Notes: generated from the letters alone by a model not told the origin. Shown: positions 8,064 to 16,344, counted from the first letter of the stretch. The stretch: DNA of 64,000 bases from Streptomyces caelestis (GCF_014205255.1 NZ_JACHNE010000001.1:4216001-4280000), one strand, 5' to 3'. Numbers and translations: made by a program.

Positions 8064-10499
8064 TCAGGGCTCGTTCGAGAACTCCTCCACCACCGTCGCC
8101 CCCAGCTCCCGGACGATCAGCTCCTGGCCGGAGAGGGCCGACTCGTCGAGGTCGGGGTCGTCGTCCTCGGGGATGTCGTCCTCGACGGAGACGGACCGGC
8201 GCTTCGGGGCGGAGGGCTGGGGTACGGAGGCGGTGGGTGCGGGGGCCGGGGTGGAGGTGCGGGTGGGGGTGCTCGACTGCTGGGTGGACGGGGCCGTCGG
8301 CTGGGACGTGGCAGGGCGCTGGGCGGTCGCCGTGGCGCCGGTGCCGGTGTCGTATCCGCCGCCGTAGCCACCGGCGCTGCCGCTGTGACCGCCGTGACCG
8401 CCCTGGCCGCCTCCGAATCCGGAGGGGCTGCCCGGGGCCTGCGGCGCGGAGCCGCCGGAGGGGTCGACGATCGCCTCGATCTTCCACTGGACGTTGAACT
8501 GCTCGCCCAGCGCCTGCCGCAGCACGTCCTCACTGCCGCTGCTGAGGAAGTTGTCGCGCGCGCCGGCGTTGACGAAGCCCAGCTGGAGGGTCGTGCCGTC
8601 GAAGCCGACCACCTGGGCGTTCTGGCTGAGCAGGATCCAGGTGAAGCGACGGCGGTTCTTGACCGCTTCCAGGATGTTCGGCCAGAGCATGCGGGGGTCG
8701 AGACCGCCGGGTGCCGGGGCGGAGGCGGCCGGTGCCGGGGGTGCCGGTGGGGTGCTGGGTGTGGGGGCGCTCGGAGCGGGGGTGCTCGCTGCCGGGGGGG
8801 TCGACGCGGGTGCGGATGCGGGGGTGGGTGCGGGTGCGCCCGAGGCGGCCGTGGGCCAGCCGCCGGGGCGACGGCCGCTGCCGGCGGAGGCCGCGGTGGG
8901 CCAGGCGCCGGGGGCCGGGGCGGAGGCGGCTGCGGGAGCGTGGGAGGGAGCGGGAGTGCTCGCCACGGGCGGTGCCTGGGGCCGCTGGACAGGCTGGGCC
9001 TGGGCAGGCGGCTGGGCGTGCCCGCCGTCGGCAGGGCCGGAGGTGGGCGCGGGCTCGGCGGGAGCGGACGTACCCGACACCGCCGGCCGCTGCGCGTCCT
9101 GCCCCGCCGCAGCGGGGGCTTGCGCATGTCCGCCCGCGGTCGCCGCATGACCGCCACCGCCGCCCCCGGGGCTACCGGCAGCCGGTGCTCCGGAGGCACG
9201 GACCGCCGCCCGGGCCGCGGCAGGACCGCTACCCGGTGGCACGGCAGCGGCCGCCGGACCGGCCACCGCTGCCCCGTGCCCCTCGGGCCCAGGCGCGTAC
9301 CCCATGGCGGGCATGCCGGCGGGGCCCTGGGAGGAGAAGTGCACGCCGCGCTCGATCCGGTCCAGGCGGGCCATGACGGACCGCTCGTCGCCGTAGGCGG
9401 CGGGGAGCAGGACGCGGGCGCAGATCAGCTCCAGCTGGAGACGGGGCGAGTGGGCGCCGCGCATCTCGGTCAAGCCCTCGTTGACGAGGTCGGCGGCCCG
9501 GCTCAGCTCGGCGGGGCCGAAGGTGCCGGCCTGGGCCTGCATGCGCTCGATGACGTCGGCGGGGACGTCGATGAGCCCCTTCTCGGCCGCGTCCGGGACG
9601 GCGGCGAGGATCACCAGGTCACGCAGCCGCTCCAGCAGGTCGGTGACGAACCGACGGGGATCGTTCCCGCCCTCGATCACACGGTCGACGACCTCGAAGG
9701 CCGCGGCCCCGTCACCGGTGGCGAAGGCCTCGACGACGGAGTCGAGGAGGGAACCGTCGGTGTACCCGAGCAGGGAGGTCGCCATGGCATACGTCACACC
9801 GTCCGCGGCGGCGCCGGCCAGCAGCTGGTCCATCACGGACATGGAGTCACGCACGGACCCGCCACCGGCGCGCACGACGAGCGGGAGCACACCGTCCTCG
9901 ACCGGGATGTCCTCCTTCTGGCACACCTCGGCGAGGTACTCCCGCAAGGTCCCGGGCGGGACGAGCCGGAAGGGGTAGTGATGGGTCCGCGACCGGATGG
10001 TCCCGATGACCTTCTCGGGCTCGGTGGTCGCGAAGATGAACTTGAGATGCTCCGGCGGCTCCTCGACGACCTTCAGCAGCGCGTTGAAGCCGGCCGACGT
10101 GACCATGTGGGCCTCGTCGATGATGTAGATCTTGTACCGGCTGCGGGCGGGCCCGAAGAAGGCCTTTTCGCGCAGGTCACGGGCGTCGTCCACGCCGCCG
10201 TGGGAAGCGGCGTCGATCTCGATGACGTCGATGGAACCTGGTCCGTTGCGCGCGAGGTCCTGGCATGAGTGGCACTCACCGCACGGCGTGGGCGTAGGGC
10301 CCTGCTCGCAGTTCAGACACCGCGCCAGGATCCGCGCGCTGGTCGTCTTGCCACAGCCGCGCGGCCCGCTGAACAGGTACGCGTGGTTGACCCGGTTGTT
10401 CCGCAGCGCCTGCTGCAACGGGTCGGTCACATGCTGCTGCCCGATGACCTCGGCGAAGGTCTCCGGGCGATAGCGGCGGTACAGAGCGAGAGACGACAC
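8064..10499 (-). CDS. dnaX: DNA polymerase III subunits gamma and tau
   Basis: The clamp-loader ATPase of the replisome, 811 residues. The AAA+ domain (about 1-240) shows the Walker A motif SGPRGCGKTTSARILARC, the four-Cys zinc module (CEQGPTPTPCGECHSC), Walker B IIDEAHM and the sensor region IFATTEPEKVIGTIRSR. A lid/oligomerisation domain follows, then a long Ala/Pro-rich linker (about 420-630) and the tau-like C-terminal domain ending VVEEFSNEP. The GTG start gives VSSLALYRRYRPETF, the family's normal N-terminus. TATAAC lies 9 bp upstream of the start, so the transcript may be nearly leaderless. SRP RNA is transcribed just upstream in the same direction, as in many bacteria. Confidence 0.96.
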   Translation of the reverse strand: MSSLALYRRYRPETFAEVIGQQHVTDPLQQALRNNRVNHAYLFSGPRGCGKTTSARILARCLNCEQGPTPTPCGECHSCQDLARNGPGSIDVIEIDAASHGGVDDARDLREKAFFGPARSRYKIYIIDEAHMVTSAGFNALLKVVEEPPEHLKFIFATTEPEKVIGTIRSRTHHYPFRLVPPGTLREYLAEVCQKEDIPVEDGVLPLVVRAGGGSVRDSMSVMDQLLAGAAADGVTYAMATSLLGYTDGSLLDSVVEAFATGDGAAAFEVVDRVIEGGNDPRRFVTDLLERLRDLVILAAVPDAAEKGLIDVPADVIERMQAQAGTFGPAELSRAADLVNEGLTEMRGAHSPRLQLELICARVLLPAAYGDERSVMARLDRIERGVHFSSQGPAGMPAMGYAPGPEGHGAAVAGPAAAAVPPGSGPAAARAAVRASGAPAAGSPGGGGGGHAATAGGHAQAPAAAGQDAQRPAVSGTSAPAEPAPTSGPADGGHAQPPAQAQPVQRPQAPPVASTPAPSHAPAAASAPAPGAWPTAASAGSGRRPGGWPTAASGAPAPTPASAPASTPPAASTPAPSAPTPSTPPAPPAPAASAPAPGGLDPRMLWPNILEAVKNRRRFTWILLSQNAQVVGFDGTTLQLGFVNAGARDNFLSSGSEDVLRQALGEQFNVQWKIEAIVDPSGGSAPQAPGSPSGFGGGQGGHGGHSGSAGGYGGGYDTGTGATATAQRPATSQPTAPSTQQSSTPTRTSTPAPAPTASVPQPSAPKRRSVSVEDDIPEDDDPDLDESALSGQELIVRELGATVVEEFSNEP

Positions 10500-10562
10500 G
10501 CATACGAGGTTATAGGCGCCCACTGACAACGGACCCCGCCACAGGAACCCGGAACGCAAACG

Positions 10563-10647
10563 CCCCCCACGCACCCGCCAGAGCCAACCTACCCTTGCTG
10601 CCTTCCGGCCCTGGGGGAGTTCAGTCAGATAGCGCCGCGTGAGGGGC
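10563..10647 (-). ncRNA. ffs: Signal recognition particle RNA (4.5S-like)
   Basis: The minus strand contains the conserved SRP RNA tip, with CAGGGCCGGAAGGCAGCA forming the Ffh-binding loop (complement around 10592-10613). The outer strands CCCCTCACGC and GCGTGGGGGG pair to close a single hairpin, giving an RNA of about 85-95 nt. Exact ends are estimates. It guides membrane-protein ribosomes to the membrane with Ffh. Its position upstream of dnaX is conserved. Confidence 0.88.
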
Positions 10648-10723
10648 TGCGCCAAGGCTACCTGATGTCGGGGGCAGGGAACGAGTTCGCGAGCACTCCT
10701 CTCGGTCATGTAATGTTCCTGGC

Positions 10724-10808
10724 GGAGGATTCGCCTAGAGGCCTAGGGCGCACGCTTGGAAAGCGTGTTGGGGGCAACCCCTCACGAGTTCGAATCTCGT
10801 ATCCTCCG
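10724..10808 (+). tRNA. tRNA-Ser (anticodon GGA)
   Basis: A class II tRNA with a long variable arm. The acceptor GGAGGAT pairs with ATCCTCC (10801-10807), the anticodon loop TTGGAAA gives GGA at 10758-10760, and the T loop is TTCGAAT. The discriminator is G10808 and CCA is encoded at 10809-10811. Confidence 0.96.
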
Positions 10809-10832
10809 CCAGTGCCTCACCGGGCACGATGT

Positions 10833-10866
10833 CGAAGGGCCCCACCGCTTGCGGTGGGGCCCTTCG
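10833..10866. terminator. Bidirectional terminator between tRNA-Ser and arsC
   Basis: A perfect 16-bp inverted repeat (10833-10848 with 10851-10866) lies between convergent tRNA-Ser and arsC, 22 bp after the encoded CCA and 12 bp beyond the arsC stop. Confidence 0.85.
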
Positions 10867-10878
10867 GCGTGTGTGGTC

Positions 10879-11310
10879 TCAGTTGCTGCGAGGGGAGCGG
10901 GGCTGGGCGTCGATCTCGGCGATCAGGGACTCGACGCGGGTCTTGATCTCGTCGCGGATGGGGCGGACGGCTTCGACGCCCTTGCCGGCCGGGTCCTCCA
11001 GGGACCAGTCGAGATACTTCTTGCCGGGGAAGATCGGGCAGGTGTCGCCGCAGCCCATGGTGATGACGTAGTCGGACGCCTGGACGGCCTCGGTGGTGAG
11101 GATCTTCGGCTTGGCGTCGGCGATGTCGATGCCGGCTTCCTTCATGGCCTCGACCGCGGAGGGGTTGACCTGGTCGCCCGGGACGGAGCCAGCGGAGCGG
11201 ACCTCGATCCGGTCGCCCGCGAGGTGATGGAGGAATCCGGCAGCCATCTGGGAACGCCCGGCGTTGTGGACGCAGACGAACAGCACGGAGGCGAGCGGGC
11301 TGGAGGACAT
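10879..11310 (-). CDS. arsC: Arsenate reductase, low-molecular-weight phosphatase type
   Basis: Reduces arsenate to arsenite for export. The 143-residue protein has the phosphatase P-loop CVHNAGRS (Cys13 to Arg19, CX5R) near the N-terminus, and Cys87 and Cys91 in MGCGDTCPIFPG, which by comparison with thioredoxin-coupled ArsC enzymes should form the intramolecular disulfide. The general-acid region DW (101-102) is present. It is transcribed divergently from arsR-acr3 across a 76-bp region with a dyad operator, so both arms are probably controlled by that ArsR. ATG start at the family's N-terminus. Confidence 0.94.
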   Translation of the reverse strand: MSSSPLASVLFVCVHNAGRSQMAAGFLHHLAGDRIEVRSAGSVPGDQVNPSAVEAMKEAGIDIADAKPKILTTEAVQASDYVITMGCGDTCPIFPGKKYLDWSLEDPAGKGVEAVRPIRDEIKTRVESLIAEIDAQPRSPRSN

Positions 11311-11354
11311 CGGCTCTTCCTTCGTCAGCAGTTCTTGCTTCAGCCCTGACTGGT

Positions 11355-11370
11355 ATCAGCTAAGACTGAT
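11355..11370. promoter_or_regulatory. Dyad operator between arsC and arsR
   Basis: ATCAG (11355-11359) and CTGAT (11366-11370) form an inverted repeat with a 6-bp spacer, and a further ATCAG half-site follows at 11379-11383, right before the arsR start. Its placement in the divergent arsC/arsR promoter region fits an ArsR operator. Binding is inferred. Confidence 0.6.
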
Positions 11371-11386
11371 GTGACAGTATCAGCCC

Positions 11387-11695
11387 ATGATGACGTCAGT
11401 CGACACTGAACTGATCCGGGTTCTGGCCGACCCGCTCAGACTCCGGATCGTGACCCTGCTCGCCGACGAGACGCTGTGCACCACCCACCTGGTGGAGGAG
11501 ACCGGTGCCCGTCAGACCAACCTCTCCAACCACCTGAGAGTGCTGCGGGAGGCCGGAGTCGTCGAGACGGAGCCGTGCGGCCGGTACACGTACTACCGGC
11601 TGCGTCCCGACGTCATCGCCCGGCTCGCCGGCCAGTTCGCCGACCTGGCCGAGTCCGCACGCACCGCCGCCGACAACAAGAGGGCCTGCCCGTGA
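11387..11695 (+). CDS. arsR: ArsR-family metalloregulator (arsR1)
   Basis: A 102-residue winged-helix repressor. The HTH is ETGARQTNLSNHLRVLREAGVV, and the wing region reads CGRYTYYRLRPDV. It lacks the classic CVCDL metal motif of helix 3 (here LCTTHL), but has Cys31, a Cys at the wing (EPCGRYTYY) and a C-terminal Cys (KRACP), so the arsenite site may use a different Cys set. ATG codons at 11387 and 11390 are both possible and no Shine-Dalgarno sequence is visible, so the mRNA may be leaderless. The stop overlaps acr3 by 4 bp (GTGA). Confidence 0.9.
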   Translation: MMTSVDTELIRVLADPLRLRIVTLLADETLCTTHLVEETGARQTNLSNHLRVLREAGVVETEPCGRYTYYRLRPDVIARLAGQFADLAESARTAADNKRACP

Positions 11696-12777
11696 CCCGC
11701 ACCGAAGCATCCGCGACCGCCGAGGAGTCCTCGGTCGTCGCGAAGCTGTCGACGCTCGACCGTTTCCTCGCCGTGTGGATCCTGCTCGCCATGGCCGTCG
11801 GCCTGGGGCTCGGCCGTGTGATCCCCGGCCTCAACGGCGCTCTGGCCAAGGTCGAGATCGGCGGCATCTCCCTGCCGATCGCCATCGGCCTGCTGGTCAT
11901 GATGTACCCGGTGCTGGCCAAGGTCCGCTACGACAAGCTCGACGCCGTCACCGGCGACAAGAGGCTCATGGTCTCGTCGCTGGTCATCAACTGGATCGTC
12001 GGCCCGGCGGTCATGTTCGCGCTGGCCTGGATCTTCCTGCCGGACCTGCCCGAGTACCGCACCGGCCTGATCATCGTCGGGCTCGCCCGCTGCATCGCGA
12101 TGGTCATCATCTGGAACGACCTCGCCTGCGGCGACCGCGAGGCGGCAGCGGTCCTGGTCGCACTGAACTCGGTCTTCCAGGTGCTGGCGTTCGGCCTGCT
12201 CGGCTGGTTCTACCTCGACCTGCTGCCCGGCTGGCTGAACCTGGGGGATGGCGAGCACCTGGACATCTCCATGGGGAAGATCGCCCTGAACGTCGTCATC
12301 TTCCTCGGCGTCCCGCTGCTGGCCGGGTTCCTGACCCGCCGCATCGGCGAGCGGAAGCTCGGCCGCGAGACGTACGAGTCCGGCTTCCTCCCGAAGATCG
12401 GCCCGTGGGCGCTGTACGGCCTGCTGTTCACGATCGTCATCCTCTTCGCCCTCCAGGGGAGGACCATCACCTCGCAGCCGCTGGACGTCGCCCGTATCGC
12501 GGTGCCGCTGCTGGTGTACTTCGCCGTGATGTGGTTCGGCACGTTCGCCCTCGGCAAGGTGATCGGCCTGGCCTACGACCGCACCGCGACCCTCGCCTTC
12601 ACGGCGGCCGGCAACAACTTCGAGTTGGCCATCGCGGTCGCCATCGCCACCTTCGGTGTGACGTCCGGGCAGGCGCTGTCGGGCGTGGTCGGGCCGCTGA
12701 TCGAGGTGCCGGTCCTGGTGGCGCTCGTCTACGTCTCGCTGGCCTGGCGGCGGAAGTTCACCGCGGGTCGGTGGTGA
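11692..12777 (+). CDS. acr3: Arsenite efflux permease, ACR3 family
   Basis: An inner-membrane arsenite exporter of 361 residues with about ten membrane segments, the usual ACR3 length. Family landmarks include the start LSTLDRFLAVWILLAMAVGL, the conserved Cys in the LARCIAMVIIWNDLACGD region, and FTAAGNNFELAIAVAIATFG. The GTG start overlaps the arsR1 stop (GTGA), so repressor and pump are coupled. It extrudes the arsenite produced by ArsC. The next gene (arsR2) converges on it with a 105-bp gap in which no clear hairpin was seen. Confidence 0.95.
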   Translation: MTRTEASATAEESSVVAKLSTLDRFLAVWILLAMAVGLGLGRVIPGLNGALAKVEIGGISLPIAIGLLVMMYPVLAKVRYDKLDAVTGDKRLMVSSLVINWIVGPAVMFALAWIFLPDLPEYRTGLIIVGLARCIAMVIIWNDLACGDREAAAVLVALNSVFQVLAFGLLGWFYLDLLPGWLNLGDGEHLDISMGKIALNVVIFLGVPLLAGFLTRRIGERKLGRETYESGFLPKIGPWALYGLLFTIVILFALQGRTITSQPLDVARIAVPLLVYFAVMWFGTFALGKVIGLAYDRTATLAFTAAGNNFELAIAVAIATFGVTSGQALSGVVGPLIEVPVLVALVYVSLAWRRKFTAGRW

Positions 12778-12882
12778 CCGCGGCAGCGCGGGAGAGTTGA
12801 CGCGCCGCGTGGGCCCGTCCGGCATGGGGCGGAGTTCCTGACGGCCGCCTCCCGGCATACGCAGGCCCCGCCTCGGTCGCGG

Positions 12883-13269
12883 TCAGCTCGCGGTCGACGT
12901 GCTGGTCAGCAGCTTGCCCATCGCGGCCAGCACGGACGGCTCGACGCGGTAGTAGACCCAGGTTCCGCGCCGCTCGGAGGTCAGCAGCCCGGCCTCCTTG
13001 AGCTTCTTCAGGTGGTGGGAGACGGTCGGCTGCGAGACGCCGACGTCGGAGATGTCGCACACGCACGCCTCGCCGCCCTCGTGCGAGGCCACGGCCGAGA
13101 ACAGCCGCAGCCGCACCGGGTCCCCCAGGGCCTTGAACATCCGCGCGGCGGTTTCTGCCTCCTCCGCGGTGAACGGGCGCTCGGTGAGGGGCGGGCAGCA
13201 TGGCGCCGCTGCCTCGGAGACCTCGGAGACCTCGGGTGCCAGCAGCGGGAGCGCCTTCGTATTCGACAT
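12883..13269 (-). CDS. arsR: ArsR-family regulator with CVCD metal motif (arsR2)
   Basis: A 128-residue winged-helix repressor. It carries the helix-3 arsenite motif GEACVCDISDV followed by the HTH VSQPTVSHHLKKLKEAGLL and the wing RRGTWVYYRVEPSVLAAM. An N-terminal extension contains a further vicinal pair, Cys24-Cys25 (APCCPPL). The ATG at 13269 lies inside the first of two 32-bp operator-like repeats, so the promoter overlaps the coding start and autoregulation is likely. It is divergent from the arsO-arsI unit. Confidence 0.93.
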   Translation of the reverse strand: MSNTKALPLLAPEVSEVSEAAAPCCPPLTERPFTAEEAETAARMFKALGDPVRLRLFSAVASHEGGEACVCDISDVGVSQPTVSHHLKKLKEAGLLTSERRGTWVYYRVEPSVLAAMGKLLTSTSTAS

Positions 13270-13293
13270 GCGTCTATGTTGACATACGTCGAA
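13262..13293. promoter_or_regulatory. Operator-like repeat 1 (arsR2 promoter)
   Basis: A 32-bp element bounded by TTCGAC and GTCGAA with the core TCTATGTTGAC. It covers the arsR2 start codon. A close copy lies 76 bp to the right. Inferred to bind the CVCD-type ArsR2. Confidence 0.6.
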
Positions 13294-13337
13294 CCAAAAG
13301 CGTCCAGAGCGAGTCAGGGCCGAGACAGGGGCTCCAA

Positions 13338-13369
13338 TTCGACAGACATCTATGTTGACGGGTGTCGAA
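13338..13369. promoter_or_regulatory. Operator-like repeat 2 (arsO promoter)
   Basis: A second 32-bp element with the same TTCGAC/GTCGAA ends and TCTATGTTGAC core. A shorter dyad (arms TCGACA/TGTCGA, 13398-13411) follows 28 bp later, just before arsO. Together they suggest coordinated ArsR2 control of both transcription directions. Confidence 0.6.
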
Positions 13370-13427
13370 GCAGGTGCGATGCTGAGACCACAAGACATCG
13401 ACACATGTCGAATCAAAGGGGAATCTC

Positions 13428-14777
13428 GTGGCCTTCTCCAACAACGTGCCCACCACCGACCAGCTGCCCGTCGTGGTCATCGGAGCCGGCCCGGTCGGCC
13501 TGGCCGCCGCGGCCCATCTCGTCGAGCGCGGCCTTGAACTGCTGGTCCTGGAAGCCGGGCCGTCGGCCGGCACGGCCGTGCGCGACTGGACGCACGTGCG
13601 GCTGTTCTCGCCCTGGTCGGAGGTCACCGACCCGGCCGCGGAGAAGCTGCTCGCCCCGACCGGCTGGAGCCGCCCGGACGGCTCCGCGTACCCCACCGGC
13701 GGCGACTGGGCCACGATGTACCTCCAGCCCCTCGCCGACGTCCTCGGCGACAAGGTCCGCTACGGCGCCACGGTGACGGGTGTGGCCCGCGCCGGGCGCG
13801 ACCGCATCGTCGACTCCGGCCGTGACGAGCAGCCCTTCACCGTGCACATCCGGTCGGTCGACGGCCGCGAGGAGCGGATCATCGCCCGCGCCGTCATCGA
13901 CGCCTCCGGCACCTGGTCCACCCCCGGCCCCCTCGGCGCCGACGGCCTGCCCGCCCTCGGCGAGAAGGCCGCCGCCGACCGCATCGCCTATCGCGTCCCC
14001 GACCTGAAGGACCCGGCCGTCCGTGCCCGTTACACGGGCAAGCGCACCGCGGTCGTCGGCTCCGGCGCCTCCGCCTTCACCGCCCTCGCTCACCTCGCCG
14101 AACTGGCCGGGGACGAGCCGGGCACGCATGCCGTGTGGATCCTGCGCCGCGGGATCACCGGCTCGACCTTCGGTGGCGGCGAGGCCGATCAGCTGCCCGC
14201 CCGCGGCGCCCTGGGTCTGCGCGCCAAGGCCGCCGTCGAGGCCGGCCATGCGAGTGCGGTCACGGGATTCCGTACACAGGCTGTGGAACGCGACGGCGAC
14301 CGGCTCGTCCTCGTCGCCGAGGACGGCCGCCGCCTCGACCCGGTCGACGAGGTCATCGTGCTGACCGGCTTCCGCCCCGAGCTGTCCTTCCTGTCCGAGG
14401 TCCGCCTCGGCCTCGACGAGCGCCTCCAGGCGCCCACCGCGCTGGCCCCGCTCATCGACCCCAACGTCCACTCCTGCGGCACCGTCCACCCGCACGGCGT
14501 GAACGAGCTCTCCCACCCGGAGCAGGGCGTCTACCTCGTCGGCATGAAGTCCTACGGCCGCGCCCCCACGTTCCTCGCGATGACCGGCTACGAGCAGGTC
14601 CGTTCCATCACCGCCGCGATCGCCGGAGACCGGGAGGCCGCCGAACGAGTCGAGCTGACCCTTCCGGAGACCGGCGTGTGCGGCGGCGCGGGCCTGTTCG
14701 AGGAACCCGGCGCCGCTCAGGACAGCGAGGGCGGCGGCTGCTGCGGCGCCCCGGCCACCGCCTCCGGCGGCTGCTGA
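13428..14777 (+). CDS. arsO: Flavin-dependent monooxygenase-like protein of ars clusters
   Basis: A 449-residue two-dinucleotide-binding-domain flavoprotein. The N-terminal FAD motif is VVVIGAGPVGLAAAAHL, and a second Rossmann motif for NAD(P) is TAVVGSGASAFTALAHL (about 205-220). It matches ArsO, described in Streptomyces arsenic clusters such as that of plasmid pHZ227; its exact substrate is not settled. The C-terminus is Cys-rich (GVCGGAG, then GGGCCGAP and a terminal GGC), a plausible arsenite-binding tail. GTG start after AGGGG. It is followed 28 bp later by arsI, presumably in the same mRNA. Confidence 0.85.
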   Translation: MAFSNNVPTTDQLPVVVIGAGPVGLAAAAHLVERGLELLVLEAGPSAGTAVRDWTHVRLFSPWSEVTDPAAEKLLAPTGWSRPDGSAYPTGGDWATMYLQPLADVLGDKVRYGATVTGVARAGRDRIVDSGRDEQPFTVHIRSVDGREERIIARAVIDASGTWSTPGPLGADGLPALGEKAAADRIAYRVPDLKDPAVRARYTGKRTAVVGSGASAFTALAHLAELAGDEPGTHAVWILRRGITGSTFGGGEADQLPARGALGLRAKAAVEAGHASAVTGFRTQAVERDGDRLVLVAEDGRRLDPVDEVIVLTGFRPELSFLSEVRLGLDERLQAPTALAPLIDPNVHSCGTVHPHGVNELSHPEQGVYLVGMKSYGRAPTFLAMTGYEQVRSITAAIAGDREAAERVELTLPETGVCGGAGLFEEPGAAQDSEGGGCCGAPATASGGC

Positions 14778-14805
14778 ACTCCCCACCCACTCCAGGAGGT
14801 TCGCC

Positions 14806-15261
14806 ATGACGTCCCGTGTACAGCTCGCCCTCCGTGTCCCCGACCTCGCCGAGTCCGTGGCCTTCTACACGAGGCTCTTCGGCACCGAGCCCGCCAAACT
14901 CCGCGACGGCTACGCCAACTTCGCCATCGCCGAGCCCCCGCTGAAGCTCGTCCTGATCGAAGGCACCGCAGGTGAGGCGACCCGCCTGGACCATCTCGGC
15001 GTCGAGGTCGAGACGACCGAGGCGGTGCGCGCCGCCACCGCCCGCCTGGGCGAGGCGGGCCTGGCCACCGACGTGGAGAACGACACCACCTGCTGTTACG
15101 CCCTCCAGGACAAGGTCTGGGTCCACGGCCCCGGCCGGGAACCCTGGGAGGTGTACGTCGTCAAGGCCGACGCCGGCTCCCTGGCCAAGCAGCGCGGCAG
15201 CACCTGCTGCACCGACCCGGCCGGCACCGACACCGACGCACCGGCCGTAGCGGGCGGCTGA
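14806..15261 (+). CDS. arsI: ArsI/CadI-type vicinal-oxygen-chelate metalloenzyme
   Basis: A 151-residue VOC-fold protein. Residues Gln6, His63 and Glu115 fall where the metal ligands of ArsI C-As lyase are expected, and the vicinal pair Cys96-Cys97 (DTTCCYAL) that binds trivalent organoarsenicals is present. ArsI cleaves methyl or aryl groups from arsenic; the closely related mycobacterial CadI is known as a cadmium/arsenic-induced protein. A second Cys pair lies in the C-terminal extension (GSTCCTD). AGGAGGT precedes the ATG by 5 nt. The stop is only 2 bp from the converging CDF gene. Confidence 0.9.
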   Translation: MTSRVQLALRVPDLAESVAFYTRLFGTEPAKLRDGYANFAIAEPPLKLVLIEGTAGEATRLDHLGVEVETTEAVRAATARLGEAGLATDVENDTTCCYALQDKVWVHGPGREPWEVYVVKADAGSLAKQRGSTCCTDPAGTDTDAPAVAGG

Positions 15262-15263
15262 TG

Positions 15264-15989
15264 TCAGTGACAGCAATCGCAGCCTGGGCGGCAGCCGCAC
15301 CCGTCGTCCGCGTCAGCACGGACGGCCGGAGCCGGGGCGGGGACCGCGGTCGCCGTGGGCGCGCAGCAGCCCTTGCCCTGCCAGGCGTCGCGGCCTTCCT
15401 TGACGGCGATGACCGCGATGACGAGGGCGGCGACGGGGTCGGCCCAGGACCAGCCGAGGGTGGCGTTGAGGACCAGGCCGGCCAGGAGCACGGCCGAGAG
15501 GTACGTGCACAGCAGGGTCTGCTTGGAGTCGGCGACCGCGCTGGCGGAGCCCAGTTCACGGCCCGCGCGGCGTTGGGCCGCTGACAGGAACGGCATGACC
15601 GCGAGGGAGAGGGCGGCCAGCACGATGCCGGGGACGGAGCGCTCCGCCTCCCCCGTGCCGGTCAGGGCGCGGACGGCGTCGGCAGTGACGTAGGCGGCGA
15701 GCGCGAAGAACGACAGCGCGATGATCCGCAGGGTCGTCCTCTCCCGCGCCTCGCGCACGGTGTGCTCGCGGGCGGAGAACTGCCAGGCAACCGCGGCGGC
15801 GGAGGAGACCTCGACGACCGAGTCCAGGCCGAAGCCGATCAGGGCGGTCGAGGAGGCGAGAGTGCCGGCCGTGATGGCGACGATCGCCTCGATGACGTTG
15901 TAGGTGATCGTCGCCGCGACCAGCAGACGTACGCGCCGGGCGAGCAGGTCCCGGCGGGCCGGGGAGGGTGCGAGGGATATCGCGGTCAT
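15264..15989 (-). CDS. Cation diffusion facilitator family exporter
   Basis: A 241-residue membrane protein with about six membrane segments. Helix 2 carries GFGLDSVVEVSSA, the position of the CDF metal-binding Asp. The cytoplasmic C-terminal domain normal for CDF proteins is replaced by a short Cys-rich tail (KGCCAP, then DDGCGCRPGCDCCH). The ATG overlaps the stop of the upstream CmtR-like gene by 1 bp (TGATG), so sensor and exporter form an operon. Likely substrate: Cd, Pb or another thiophilic divalent metal, inferred from the regulator. Confidence 0.85.
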   Translation of the reverse strand: MTAISLAPSPARRDLLARRVRLLVAATITYNVIEAIVAITAGTLASSTALIGFGLDSVVEVSSAAAVAWQFSAREHTVREARERTTLRIIALSFFALAAYVTADAVRALTGTGEAERSVPGIVLAALSLAVMPFLSAAQRRAGRELGSASAVADSKQTLLCTYLSAVLLAGLVLNATLGWSWADPVAALVIAVIAVKEGRDAWQGKGCCAPTATAVPAPAPAVRADADDGCGCRPGCDCCH

Positions 15990-16324
15990 CAGCAGCATCC
16001 CTTGTCGCCGGCCTCGGCACAGGTGCGGTCGGTCTCGACGGCCACCACGGCCGCACGCAGGTCGTCCAGCGCGTGACCGAGTCGCCCGTCGGCCAGTTCG
16101 TAGCGGGTGCGGCGGCCGTCGGGCACGGTGACGACGAGTCCGCAGTCGCGCAGGCACGCGAGGTGGTTGGAGAGCCGGGTGCGCGAGATGCCCAGGGTGT
16201 CGGCGAGATCGGCGGGGTAGGCCGGGGCCTCGCGCAGCGCGAGCAGGATGCGGCAGCGGATCGGGTCGGCGAGAGCGCGGCCGAAGCGGGCCAGCACTTC
16301 GATGTCGGAGGCAACAGTCAGCAC
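15989..16324 (-). CDS. cmtR: CmtR-type ArsR-family metal sensor
   Basis: A 111-residue repressor closely similar to mycobacterial CmtR (both start with LARxGRALADP and contain SNHLxCLRxCGLVV). With the GTG at 16324 as residue 1, cysteines fall at 24, 57, 61 and 102; the last three are exactly the Cd(II)/Pb(II) ligands known for CmtR. The protein ends GCC. It is the first gene of a two-gene unit with the CDF exporter. A perfect 12-bp palindrome (16345-16356) lies 20 bp upstream and is the likely operator. Confidence 0.93.
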   Translation of the reverse strand: MLTVASDIEVLARFGRALADPIRCRILLALREAPAYPADLADTLGISRTRLSNHLACLRDCGLVVTVPDGRRTRYELADGRLGHALDDLRAAVVAVETDRTCAEAGDKGCC

Positions 16325-16344
16325 GGCACGAGAGTACACGCCTC

